The translations under genes were made by a program, and so were the position numbers. Positions 16,357 to 24,271 of a DNA stretch of 29,437 nt are shown here, one piece after another. The stretch is from Bacteroidales bacterium (GTDB lineage: Bacteria > Bacteroidota > Bacteroidia > Bacteroidales > WCHB1-69), in the NCBI GenBank assembly GCA_031266895.1, contig JAISAD010000117.1:1-29437 (forward strand), given 5' to 3'. Numbering within the stretch: the stretch's first letter is position 1; each line of letters opens with the position of its first letter. The notes under the pieces were generated by a model. It saw nothing but the letters and a program-made list of their open reading frames with translations. It had not been told where the DNA came from and searched no databases.

Positions 16357-17868
16357 TTATTTCCCCTCCTTTTCATTCCGTTCCCTGATATGCTGCTGCA
16401 TTCTTTCCCATTGTTGAATGTATTCGGGGATGGCAGCGATTTCGATGCGGCGATTTGCAATGAGTTTGTGCTCTTTGTCCATAATAAACATACCGGGGTA
16501 ACCATTCAGGTCAAAATGAGTCAGATAGTCGTAATTGGCTACATTGCCGCCCACTTGTGTCCATTTATAGTTATGTTCTTTCACATACTTTTTCCATGCA
16601 TTGATATCGTCATAATTGCCAGCTACGGAATAGACATCAAAATTGCGTGTACCGGCCGTCTCTAACGAATCATAAAGTTTTTGCAATTTGCCTGATTCGG
16701 TTTTGCAGGTATGGCAATTGGGATCGTAAAACCAAAGTATTACATAGGGCTTTGACATTCGATGAGTGGAAAACATGTGTCGAGCGTCATCCAGCATTGT
16801 GGTATCGTGCATCACCAATTCAGGAACAGGCTGGCCTATCAAAATATTTTCCAGGCGGGTAACCCGTTTCTCGTAGCGCGAAATCAAATCTTCGTCCATC
16901 CAGGGACATTTACCTTTCAATTGATTATTTTTGACGATATGCACAAAAACAGCATCATGTCCCATAATTTGGTCTTCCTGAAAGAAACGGGAAGTCCAAT
17001 CAATCATAAAACGGGACATCAGGCTGTCGTGGCTACTTTTTTCCAGTAATATGTCGGTATATCTTATAATGGAATCCACCTCCATGTATTTGAGCATTTT
17101 ATCAAAATAGTCTTTCATTTTCGGTTCAAATGCAGGGGTGAAAATAAGACGGCCATCTGTCAAATCCACATTATCCCAATAGTGGGTGCGATAGTAACAG
17201 CGTTGCCATTCCAAACCCTCTTCCTTATCCAGCATTTCTGGGGCATTGGGGATATCTATCTGTTTGTAAATCTTTTGCATTTTGGAAAAGAGCATATTGG
17301 GGTATTGAGCAATCATATTATCAATAAAAGCAACCATCTCTTTGTTTAAATCAGTCATTTTTTGACGATAAAGGGTCAAGCTGTCCTTTTCGTTTGTTGT
17401 TTCAAACGCCTTGATTTTTTCTACCCACGTTTGCGCTTTTTTTTGTGCTTCGTTATTTTTTCTTTGAAAATTGAGCATCACCTGGTTTGGTTCCGAATTT
17501 TTAACCGAAAAATTTTCGGAAAGGCCCAGCGTGTCCAGCGAATATTCAAAATGTTGCCCTTTATCAATAATAAAGTTGAGATAAGGTGTTTTGCGTTCTG
17601 AGACCAATGTGTAAAGACCATCATCGTAACTGTTGTCCCCTTTAAATATAAATTTTCCCGGCATGGTTGCAAAGGCCGAATCCTTAACTACTAAATTGTC
17701 TCGAAAATGTATAGCTAACAGCATTTTATGGTCTGGAGCATTTTTGACATTAAAAATCAACTCGTGCCCGGTTGTCTTTTTACTGTTATTTGCCTGTCCT
17801 TTTTGAGCTGCTGCCGGCATCCATAATCCGCTAATCAGGATTAAACTTAAAATTACATTTTTTCTCAT
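16357..17868 (-). CDS. Secreted TlpA-like thioredoxin-domain protein
   Basis: The protein has 503 residues with a signal peptide (about 1-21, ending PAAAQ). A beta-rich N-terminal domain of the DUF4369 type (about 35-130) is followed by a helical DUF5106-like middle region (about 140-330). A thioredoxin fold at the C-terminus has CHTC (385-388) in ILWFYDPNCHTCKTESGKLQ and a cis-proline in NGYPGMFIMD. Such proteins are periplasmic thiol-disulfide or reductase-type proteins common in Bacteroidota; partner and direction of redox are unknown. It is a paralogue of the next gene in the same orientation, 143 bases away. Its stop codon lies in the 5' arm of an imperfect hairpin with AATAAAGG and CCTTTTATT arms. 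Confidence 0.85.
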   Translation of the reverse strand: MRKNVILSLILISGLWMPAAAQKGQANNSKKTTGHELIFNVKNAPDHKMLLAIHFRDNLVVKDSAFATMPGKFIFKGDNSYDDGLYTLVSERKTPYLNFIIDKGQHFEYSLDTLGLSENFSVKNSEPNQVMLNFQRKNNEAQKKAQTWVEKIKAFETTNEKDSLTLYRQKMTDLNKEMVAFIDNMIAQYPNMLFSKMQKIYKQIDIPNAPEMLDKEEGLEWQRCYYRTHYWDNVDLTDGRLIFTPAFEPKMKDYFDKMLKYMEVDSIIRYTDILLEKSSHDSLMSRFMIDWTSRFFQEDQIMGHDAVFVHIVKNNQLKGKCPWMDEDLISRYEKRVTRLENILIGQPVPELVMHDTTMLDDARHMFSTHRMSKPYVILWFYDPNCHTCKTESGKLQKLYDSLETAGTRNFDVYSVAGNYDDINAWKKYVKEHNYKWTQVGGNVANYDYLTHFDLNGYPGMFIMDKEHKLIANRRIEIAAIPEYIQQWERMQQHIRERNEKEGK

Positions 17869-17989
17869 CTTTTCTTCTATAATTTATTTTTTTATTCTCA
17901 TAATAACCACAAAAAGATTGCTTCCACACTCTGTCTTCCTAACTCTCTATGGAGTTTTGACTCTTAAATAGCATGATACGTTTATTTTC

Positions 17990-18017
17990 AAATGATTGTG
18001 CCTGGGCATAATCATTT
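17990..18017 (-). other. Hairpin overlapping the stop codon of the second TlpA-like gene
   Basis: On the minus strand the arms are AAATGATTATG and CACAATCATTT, with one G-T wobble and a CCCAGG loop. The TGA stop (18014-18012) is inside the 5' arm. No T-run follows, so it is not a standard intrinsic terminator. It may stabilise the 3' end of the transcript. Confidence 0.5.
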
Positions 18018-19268
18018 CAACATTTTTTCCAAATCTAATACGTTAAAACTGTGTGTTATAATACGATGCGTCTTATCAATCAGATAAATGGCAGGTGTGG
18101 TTACCAAATCAAAATAATCAATAAAATCGTAATTGGGAGTACCCATAGCGTAACTTACATTAATCCAGTTGAGGCCGTGTTTTTCGATAAAGGCTTTCCA
18201 GCGCGGCAAATCTTCCGTAATAGAGATGGCATATACTTCAAAATTGTATTTATCTTTCAATTTCTTATATTTTTGAAACAATTTCGGAGTCTCTTCAATG
18301 CAGTGATCACAATCGGGATCCCAAAACCAAAGCACGATCTTTTGGTGCGGTAAACTGTCGGTTGAGATAAGTTTTTCCGTCATATCATAAGCCTCTAAAA
18401 CTGGTACAGTAGCTCCCTTAATAAGTTTGTTAATGCGTGCTACCCAATTTTTAAAGATGCGATTCCAAGTTGGATCAAGCCACTCACAAGTGCCTGAAGA
18501 ACAATATTTTTCAAATATAAACACAATTGCCTCATCACAGGCATGGTCGGCATCGCGGAAGATTGAAAGCAGCATATTAAGATAATATTTTTGCAGCACC
18601 ACCGAAGAATCTGCTTGATTGAGCAGCCATTCGGTTTCCTGCTTCAAACTGTCGGCTTCCGGCTTCACGCATTTGGTAAAATAGAAGAGGAGACGCTTGT
18701 CGTAATCAAGCGGCATGTGCAGCAGATTTTCATCATCAAGGAAGCAATGAGTAAAGATTCGATTTTTCCAATACAGGCGGGCGCTATCCGTATCAAATTG
18801 AAAATCAATGTTTTGGTATGCTTGAGGAATAGAAAATGCCTCTGCTGTCGTAACTTCGTAATGAGCAATGGCATGCAATACCACATCAGAATAGCCGGAT
18901 TTGAGCGGCAGTGTCGGTTGAATTGGGCTACTTGTCGCGGTCAAATCAAGGGTATATTCAACTTTTTCTTTTCCTCCTAAGGCTATAGTTTTCAATACTT
19001 TTCCATTACATTCAATTGTATAGAGGCCAAAAGGAATTTCAACATTGCTTTTAAAGAGAACATTAAGTGGCATGTTGTTTTTTTGTGCTTTCAGGCGGCA
19101 AGTGTCTAAAACATATTTTTTAGAAAATTGATTATCAATAAGATAGATATATTGAGTTTCAACAGGGTTTATTTTCACCTTAATTTGGTATCCTTGTGCA
19201 GCACTTTTGCCTGAAAAACCCAATAAAGAAAACATAACTATCAGTAATGTAGCAAATTTGCGTATCAT
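18012..19268 (-). CDS. Secreted TlpA-like thioredoxin-domain protein, paralogue
   Basis: The 418-residue protein has a signal peptide (about 1-25, ending GKSAAQ). A DUF4369-like N-terminal domain is followed by a helical middle part. The C-terminal thioredoxin fold carries CDHC (320-323) within VLWFWDPDCDHCIEETPKLF and a cis-proline in VTTPAIYLID. The order of parts matches the 503-residue neighbour, pointing to an old tandem duplication. CDHC and CHTC are both functional-looking active sites, but they should differ in redox potential. A TATATTTG box lies 45 bases upstream, so this gene probably leads the pair. Confidence 0.85.
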   Translation of the reverse strand: MIRKFATLLIVMFSLLGFSGKSAAQGYQIKVKINPVETQYIYLIDNQFSKKYVLDTCRLKAQKNNMPLNVLFKSNVEIPFGLYTIECNGKVLKTIALGGKEKVEYTLDLTATSSPIQPTLPLKSGYSDVVLHAIAHYEVTTAEAFSIPQAYQNIDFQFDTDSARLYWKNRIFTHCFLDDENLLHMPLDYDKRLLFYFTKCVKPEADSLKQETEWLLNQADSSVVLQKYYLNMLLSIFRDADHACDEAIVFIFEKYCSSGTCEWLDPTWNRIFKNWVARINKLIKGATVPVLEAYDMTEKLISTDSLPHQKIVLWFWDPDCDHCIEETPKLFQKYKKLKDKYNFEVYAISITEDLPRWKAFIEKHGLNWINVSYAMGTPNYDFIDYFDLVTTPAIYLIDKTHRIITHSFNVLDLEKMLK

Positions 19269-19312
19269 AATTTTGTGTTTTTATTCATGATTATACAATT
19301 TCACAGTGAATG

Positions 19313-19320
19313 CAAATATA
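19313..19320 (-). promoter_or_regulatory. Candidate -7 promoter box of the TlpA-like gene pair
   Basis: The minus strand reads TATATTTG, an exact fit to TAnnTTTG, 45 bases before the ATG at 19268. A TTTTTG lies upstream, but the spacing of about 26 bases is longer than the usual 19-21. Confidence 0.45.
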
Positions 19321-19372
19321 TGCAAAATTTTTGATATCATTTCTGCCAAAAAGCACAGCAATCTATAATTAG

Positions 19373-19402
19373 CCGATTAACAGTAGAAGTGCTGCTAATC
19401 GG
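19373..19402 (-). other. Hairpin overlapping the ftsZ stop codon
   Basis: On the minus strand CCGATTAGCAG pairs with CTGTTAATCGG, 11 bp with one G-T wobble and an 8-base loop CACTTCTA. The TAG stop of ftsZ is in the 5' arm. Only CTAATTATAG follows rather than a T-run, so termination efficiency is uncertain. It is the only structure between ftsZ and the next gene's promoter. Confidence 0.55.
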
Positions 19403-20963
19403 GAAGTGAGTTTAAAAACTCATTGGCATCATTATCCGTTTCATTGTTAAAAGGATTAAATTCCTGCACTTTGCCGGGTTGTGCTACTAACTGGTCTAAA
19501 GCATTGTCTCGCAGGGTTTGCATGGCAGCCGGTGTATTTATTAAGTGGTTATATTTTATGTCGTCTTCATAAATATCGTCATTGGAAGAAAACATATCTA
19601 TCTGCACATTATTATCAACAACGATTTGATTTTGAATAGATTGAACCGTATGCATTGCCAACGGCTGACCCGATTGCGAATCATTTACTGGATTTTCTTG
19701 TGATGGAGCAATACCATTGCCATTTATAAAATCAAAAGGATTATGTGTGTATGTTGTGGAAATAACCGTTTTTTCCGGCACAATTGGAATTTTCTCCAAT
19801 TCGTTCGTATTTTTTATATCCCATCCCGGTTGTTCGTCCGAAATCGGAATCTCTGTATCCGATTTGTCTTCCGGACAGAGAGTTCTGATACCGTGTGCTG
19901 TATTCTGTTGCTGATTATTATCTTCTCTGTCAGGAGTGATTAGGGTTTCCGTCAGGTCGTTTGGCAAAGACGGGGGAACAGCTGCCTTTTCCGTTTCGTA
20001 ATTAGTCAAAATTACTGAAAGTTTTATATCTTTACCCAATTCGACATTATTAATGTCATAGCCCCAAATAACGCGCACATTTTCGCCCTCATAGCGTTTA
20101 AAATAGCTTGTAAGGTTTTTCCATTCGATGGTGCTAATAGGTTCTTCCGTACCGCTACTGGCAAAAAAGAGCAGATTTTTGGCATTAGAAATCAGATCTA
20201 AATTAAGCAACGGACAGTGCAGGGCTTTATCAATAACCTCTTCTACACGATTTTCACCATTTGCCGTGGCAATACCGAGCATGGCCGAATTGCTGTCTTT
20301 CATCACCGATTTCACATCATTGAAATCGACATTAACCTCTGCATTCACAGTTATCAGTTCGGCAATGCATTTAACGGAATTTTTTAACACATCGTCCACA
20401 TAGCCAAAGCTTTCATTAAATGGCACATTTTGATAATAGGTGAATATCTTTTCATTTTGGATAATGATTAAAGAATCAACATGTTTTTTGATTTCAGCAA
20501 TACCGATTTCGGCTTGATTGGCGCAACGAGATCCCTCATACTCAAACGGATAGGTTATTACGCCGATAGTTAAAATGTTCATTTCGCGGGCTATACGCGC
20601 TACTATAGGTGCCGCTCCCGTGCCGGTGCCTTTACCCATGCCGGCAGCAATAAAGAGCATGTCGGTGTCATGGCCAATAAAATCTCTCAGAGCTTCGGTG
20701 CTCTCTTCGGCCAATTCCCGGGCTACTTCGGGGTTAGCTCCCGCACCCAGTCCACTGCTGCCCAGCACCAATTGGGAGGGGACAGGATTGTTATTCAATG
20801 CTTGCCGATCGGTATTGCAAATCAAAAAATCAACCCCTACAATTCCCTCTTTGTACATGTGTTTTACGGCATTTCCGCCGCCTCCGCCAACTCCTATTAC
20901 CTTAATAGTGGCATTGCTAGCTTTGTTGCCAAACTCAGGTGTAAATTCAATTTTTTCTCTCAT
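19395..20963 (-). CDS. ftsZ: Cell division GTPase FtsZ, with unusual nucleotide-pocket residues
   Basis: FtsZ polymerises with GTP to form the division ring. This 522-residue copy has a normal glycine-rich start (KVIGVGGGGGNAVKHM), NTDRQAL and GLGAGANPEVA. The catalytic synergy loop NVDFNDVKSVM is intact. Two pocket positions deviate. The tubulin signature, normally GGGTGTG, reads GKGTGTG with K111. After EG (143-144) the sequence is SRCA rather than xxR, so the conserved arginine is one residue early and its place is Cys147. A long, Asn/Asp/Pro-rich linker (about 330-510) leads to a C-terminus (NDANEFLNSLPD) unlike the usual FtsA-binding peptide. The gene follows ftsQ and ftsA, so it is probably the main division FtsZ. 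Confidence 0.95.
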   Translation of the reverse strand: MREKIEFTPEFGNKASNATIKVIGVGGGGGNAVKHMYKEGIVGVDFLICNTDRQALNNNPVPSQLVLGSSGLGAGANPEVARELAEESTEALRDFIGHDTDMLFIAAGMGKGTGTGAAPIVARIAREMNILTIGVITYPFEYEGSRCANQAEIGIAEIKKHVDSLIIIQNEKIFTYYQNVPFNESFGYVDDVLKNSVKCIAELITVNAEVNVDFNDVKSVMKDSNSAMLGIATANGENRVEEVIDKALHCPLLNLDLISNAKNLLFFASSGTEEPISTIEWKNLTSYFKRYEGENVRVIWGYDINNVELGKDIKLSVILTNYETEKAAVPPSLPNDLTETLITPDREDNNQQQNTAHGIRTLCPEDKSDTEIPISDEQPGWDIKNTNELEKIPIVPEKTVISTTYTHNPFDFINGNGIAPSQENPVNDSQSGQPLAMHTVQSIQNQIVVDNNVQIDMFSSNDDIYEDDIKYNHLINTPAAMQTLRDNALDQLVAQPGKVQEFNPFNNETDNDANEFLNSLPD

Positions 20964-21000
20964 ATTTACTATATGTTTTTTACAGTTATCTAATTAAAAA

Positions 21001-22332
21001 CTAGGAAGAACTCTCTATTAAATTACCAAAAAAATTTTTGGCCGCATTGACAATTGTAAACACTTGTGTGGGCGTTTTATTTTCGTTTTGACCGTTTTTT
21101 GAATCTCCAGCGTCATTTGCATGCATCTCTTTTTCCTCCAACTCTGTATTGGGCAACTTTTCTCCCTGAATACCATATTTTAACAATCCCAGGGAGGTAG
21201 AAAAAACCGGATTGCGCAATTCATTCGGAAAACTGGAAAAGCCAATATCTGGAATAGCCAAACGCACTTGAAGTTGAGTTACATAGGTGAACAATTCTTT
21301 GATGTGATGGAGCAAAGAGCCGCCACCGGTAAGCACGATTCCGCGATAAAGATTATCCTTGTATCCCGATTCTTCAATAGCCTGTTTCACCTTATCTGCA
21401 ATATCGCGTTTTACCCGTGCCTGGATAATTTTAGCCAAATTTTCTTCACTTATTGAAACGGGTTGCCCTCCAAAATGGGGAATGGTAATCATGTTGGTTC
21501 GGTTGCTGTTTTCCGGAACACAAGAGCCGTATATCTTTTTTATTTGTTCAGCCTGTTCTTCGGTAATATGGCAAATTTGAGCAATATCCCGCGTAATTAC
21601 CTGTCCGCCGATAGGAATAACTTTAGTGTAAACCAGGTTATCGCCGTGATAGATAGCCAAATCGGAAGTCCCGCCACCAATATCTACCATGGCCACGCCT
21701 TCGCGTTTCTCCTCTTCGGAGAGACAGGACAGGCTGGAGGCAATTGGCTCAAGTGTGATCCCCTTGATGGTTAAGCCGGAATCTTGTACCGATTTTATAA
21801 TCTTTTCAATCTCATATTTATCGCTGGTAACAATCTGAAAATAGCCTTCGATTTGTTCACCCAGTTCGCCGACGGGATCTGTAATAACCCGTTTTTCATC
21901 AATAACATAGCGTTGCGGAATTACCGTAATAATAGTTTCTGCAGCATTTACGGAAATGTTGTGCAGATTTTCAATTGCCTTATCTATTTCCTCCTGCTGA
22001 ATGGTATTATATTTTCCGTTTAGGCGGAGAAAGGTATATTTAAACTCTTTGCTGCGTATATGCCGTCCGGCTACACCCACAAAAACCTCACTGATATTGA
22101 GTTCAGAGCGTTTTTCAGCACTGTCTATAGCAAATCGGATACCCTCTACTGTTTTTTTTACGTTAAAAACGAGACCATTTTGCACGCCGGTTGAAATTCC
22201 TTTCCCATATCCCAACACTCTAATTTTACCCTCATTATCTTTCTGACCAATAATAGCAGCAATTTTGGTAGTGCCAATATCCAAGCCAACTACTGTTTCG
22301 GGCAGATTCTGTTTCTTGTTTTTTTTCTTCAT
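21001..22332 (-). CDS. ftsA: Cell division protein FtsA
   Basis: This 443-residue actin-like ATPase tethers FtsZ to the membrane. The nucleotide-binding motifs are GLDIGTTKIAAIIG (phosphate 1, about 16-29), MVDIGGGTSDLAIY (phosphate 2) and GIVLTGGGSLLHHIKEL (adenosine). The FtsA-specific 1C subdomain is present (SEVFVGVAGRHIRS). A charged linker ends in an amphipathic C-terminal helix (FTIVNAAKNFFGNLIES), the expected membrane-targeting sequence. It lies between ftsQ (2-base gap) and ftsZ (37-base gap) on the same strand. Confidence 0.96.
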   Translation of the reverse strand: MKKKNKKQNLPETVVGLDIGTTKIAAIIGQKDNEGKIRVLGYGKGISTGVQNGLVFNVKKTVEGIRFAIDSAEKRSELNISEVFVGVAGRHIRSKEFKYTFLRLNGKYNTIQQEEIDKAIENLHNISVNAAETIITVIPQRYVIDEKRVITDPVGELGEQIEGYFQIVTSDKYEIEKIIKSVQDSGLTIKGITLEPIASSLSCLSEEEKREGVAMVDIGGGTSDLAIYHGDNLVYTKVIPIGGQVITRDIAQICHITEEQAEQIKKIYGSCVPENSNRTNMITIPHFGGQPVSISEENLAKIIQARVKRDIADKVKQAIEESGYKDNLYRGIVLTGGGSLLHHIKELFTYVTQLQVRLAIPDIGFSSFPNELRNPVFSTSLGLLKYGIQGEKLPNTELEEKEMHANDAGDSKNGQNENKTPTQVFTIVNAAKNFFGNLIESSS

Positions 22333-22334
22333 CG

Positions 22335-23099
22335 CTATCTTATTTTTGCAACAACTCTATTTTTATATCTTAAATCCAATTGGGAATATTTATCAAAACC
22401 AATATAACTAATTCCTTCTTTATAAACAGTTTGTAGGGTTTTCAATTTGTTTTCCAGGTCGGAAGTATCGCCCAGCAAAATGGTTTGGTTACCCATTATC
22501 GGGAGCATTTCAATTTCGTTGCTGGGATCGCCGGTAACGTAAAGCTGCGAAATCTGCGCTTTCAAAAAAGGGTTTCGGTTAATGGCGGAAGCTACCACGT
22601 AAAGCTGGTGCAGAGTAGCATTGCAAGTATCGGTCAATCCAGCTTTATATTCTTGATTCAGAGCGCCATTTGCAATTAAAAGACGTGCTTGCATAACAGG
22701 CAGGCAGGGCAACAGGAATCCTTTATCGTCCATTAAATATTGATTACCCTGTCGGGAATAAAGGTGCAAAATGGGCTGTTTCAATTTAAGGTCAATATGA
22801 AGTGTTGTGCCCGAAAAATAGACACCGGAAACTTCATCCACATAAGGATGTTTTTGCAGCAGGGCGCTAATTTTATTCGGTTCGACCTCTTTCACTTTTT
22901 TATTAATGCAAGTGATGTTCTGTTGAGTTAATAGTGCAAGCACATCCGGTTGTGTCAAAATTGCAGCGCTGTTTTTTGGGACGAAAGCAACCTCAACCGT
23001 TTCACAACGGCGATTTTTCATGGCAATGGCAGCAACGACTACCATTATTAGAATGCTGATGCACAGCGCTATTTTTAAAATCGCTTTTACTATTTTCAT
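22335..23099 (-). CDS. ftsQ: Cell division protein FtsQ/DivIB
   Basis: The 254-residue bitopic protein has a short cytoplasmic start, one membrane helix (about 5-27) and a periplasmic part. That part has a POTRA-like domain (about 34-105: VEVAFVPKNSA, KISALLQKHPYVDEVSGVYF) and a beta domain with DDKGFLLP. FtsQ links early and late divisome proteins. Identification rests as much on the ftsQ-ftsA-ftsZ order as on the weakly conserved sequence. In most Bacteroidota murC lies just upstream; here a divergent ABC operon does, so the division cluster is broken at this point. A TATTTTTG box lies 29 bases before the ATG. Confidence 0.9.
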   Translation of the reverse strand: MKIVKAILKIALCISILIMVVVAAIAMKNRRCETVEVAFVPKNSAAILTQPDVLALLTQQNITCINKKVKEVEPNKISALLQKHPYVDEVSGVYFSGTTLHIDLKLKQPILHLYSRQGNQYLMDDKGFLLPCLPVMQARLLIANGALNQEYKAGLTDTCNATLHQLYVVASAINRNPFLKAQISQLYVTGDPSNEIEMLPIMGNQTILLGDTSDLENKLKTLQTVYKEGISYIGFDKYSQLDLRYKNRVVAKIR

Positions 23100-23127
23100 A
23101 TCTCTAATGAGAAACTTCTTTAAACAA

Positions 23128-23135
23128 CAAAAATA
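23128..23135 (-). promoter_or_regulatory. Candidate -7 promoter box of ftsQ-ftsA-ftsZ
   Basis: The minus strand reads TATTTTTG, 28 bases upstream of the ftsQ ATG. Two more copies of the same octamer (minus strand, 23250-23257 and 23261-23268) lie further upstream in A/T-rich DNA, so the true start could be at any of these. A dedicated promoter is expected because no division gene lies upstream. Confidence 0.4.
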
Positions 23136-23356
23136 ATTGAAAATACTCGAAAATCTTCGATGGGCAGGGATTTATTTTTTAACAGGAGGATGTTAAAAAC
23201 TTTGGAGTAAAATTGTGTCCTTTAGGCATCGTTTCCCTGATTTTCTTCCCAAAAATAAGACAAAAATAGAACTGTTTTATTTAGAGGCATTATAATTTGC
23301 TTATAATCAATAAGAAAAAAAATTATCAACATGCATTTTTAAATCTATTATTATTG

Positions 23357-23364
23357 TATTTTTG
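23357..23364 (+). promoter_or_regulatory. Candidate -7 promoter box of the ABC/GntR operon
   Basis: TATTTTTG matches TAnnTTTG and lies 61 bases upstream of the ATG at 23426. The AGTG/CACT palindrome starts at the very next base, so a bound repressor would cover the transcription start. Confidence 0.55.
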
Positions 23365-23389
23365 CAGTGCATTAATTCACTGATACACT
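23365..23389 (+). promoter_or_regulatory. Candidate operator for the YtrA-like GntR repressor
   Basis: CAGTG (23365-23369) and CACTG (23378-23382) flank CATTAATT, giving an 18-base near-perfect palindrome (16 of 18 positions symmetric). A further TACACT (23384-23389) pairs with AGTGCA (23366-23371) across 12 bases. From memory, Bacillus subtilis YtrA recognises AGTGTA-N13-TACACT, close to this. The site abuts the -7 box and a YtrA-like regulator is encoded in the same operon, so autorepression is inferred. Confidence 0.5.
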
Positions 23390-23425
23390 AAAAAGATAAA
23401 GCATACTACTATCAATATATAAAAC

Positions 23426-24259
23426 ATGATAACACTGTCAAATATTAATTTTGGGTATCATAAAAGAGAACCGCTCTTTAAGGGATTGAATTTGCAACTT
23501 GAGGGTGGTCATATTTATGGGTTGCTGGGTAAAAACGGAGCAGGTAAAACTACGCTGTTGAAGATTGTGGCAGGCTTGCGTTTTGCTTCCTCGGGTACGG
23601 CAACCATTTTGAGAGAATCGGCGGCATTGCGTAAACAGGAGATTTTGGAACAGATTAGTTTTCTTCCAGAAGAGATGTTTATTCCGCATCTTAAAATTTC
23701 TCGTTTTATTGATGTTTATGCCCCGTTTTATCCCAATTTCAACAAAGATCAATTTTATGAATATCTGTCGGAATTTGAAATCAAAGATCGCAATGCTTCT
23801 ATTCAAAAATTGTCGTACGGACAGAAGAAAAAGGTGTTGATTGCCTTTGCCCTGGCACAAAACACCAAAATTTTGATTATGGACGAGCCAACCAACGGTT
23901 TGGATATTCCCTCAAAAAATATTTTCCGTAAACTCATGGCGCAAATAGCCGACGATGAACGTATCATACTCGTTTCAACCCATCAGGTGCGCGATCTGCA
24001 CAGCCTTATTGATGCCATAGTGATTTTAGACAATGGCGAAATTGTACTTCACAAATCAAATGATGAAATTATCCAAAAACTGCTTTTTACAATTGAGAAA
24101 GAGTCAAACGAGCAGACCATTTATGCCGAAGATACCCTGCGCGGGCGCTTTGCTGTTAAGGAAAATCTAACTAAAGAAGAGAGTCTTATGGATATTGAAC
24201 TCTTTTTTAATGCAGTGATAATGAACAAGGAACGTATTAAGCAAATTTTCAATCATTAA
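23426..24259 (+). CDS. ABC transporter ATP-binding protein (YtrB-like)
   Basis: The 277-residue cytosolic ATPase has all expected motifs: Walker A GKNGAGKT (35-42), signature LSYGQ (129-133), Walker B ILIMDEPTNGLD (149-160) and switch histidine STHQ (H186). A C-terminal extension of about 60 residues follows the nucleotide-binding domain, as in exporters with an ABC-2-type permease. It is the first gene of an operon with a permease, a YtrA-like repressor and a GIN lipoprotein. This arrangement resembles Gram-positive ytr operons, which answer cell-wall-active compounds, but the substrate here is unknown. Confidence 0.92.
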   Translation: MITLSNINFGYHKREPLFKGLNLQLEGGHIYGLLGKNGAGKTTLLKIVAGLRFASSGTATILRESAALRKQEILEQISFLPEEMFIPHLKISRFIDVYAPFYPNFNKDQFYEYLSEFEIKDRNASIQKLSYGQKKKVLIAFALAQNTKILIMDEPTNGLDIPSKNIFRKLMAQIADDERIILVSTHQVRDLHSLIDAIVILDNGEIVLHKSNDEIIQKLLFTIEKESNEQTIYAEDTLRGRFAVKENLTKEESLMDIELFFNAVIMNKERIKQIFNH

Positions 24260-24271
24260 AATCATAATATC

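Larger units (their letters stand above)
23100..23425. other. Divergent promoter region between ftsQ and the ABC operon
   Basis: This 326-base AT-rich region has no coding potential. It carries minus-strand -7 candidates for ftsQ (nearest at 23128-23135). On the plus strand it has the -7 box (23357-23364) and AGTG/CACT operator candidate (23365-23389) of the ABC/GntR operon. Nothing else is supported between about 23140 and 23340. Confidence 0.6.
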
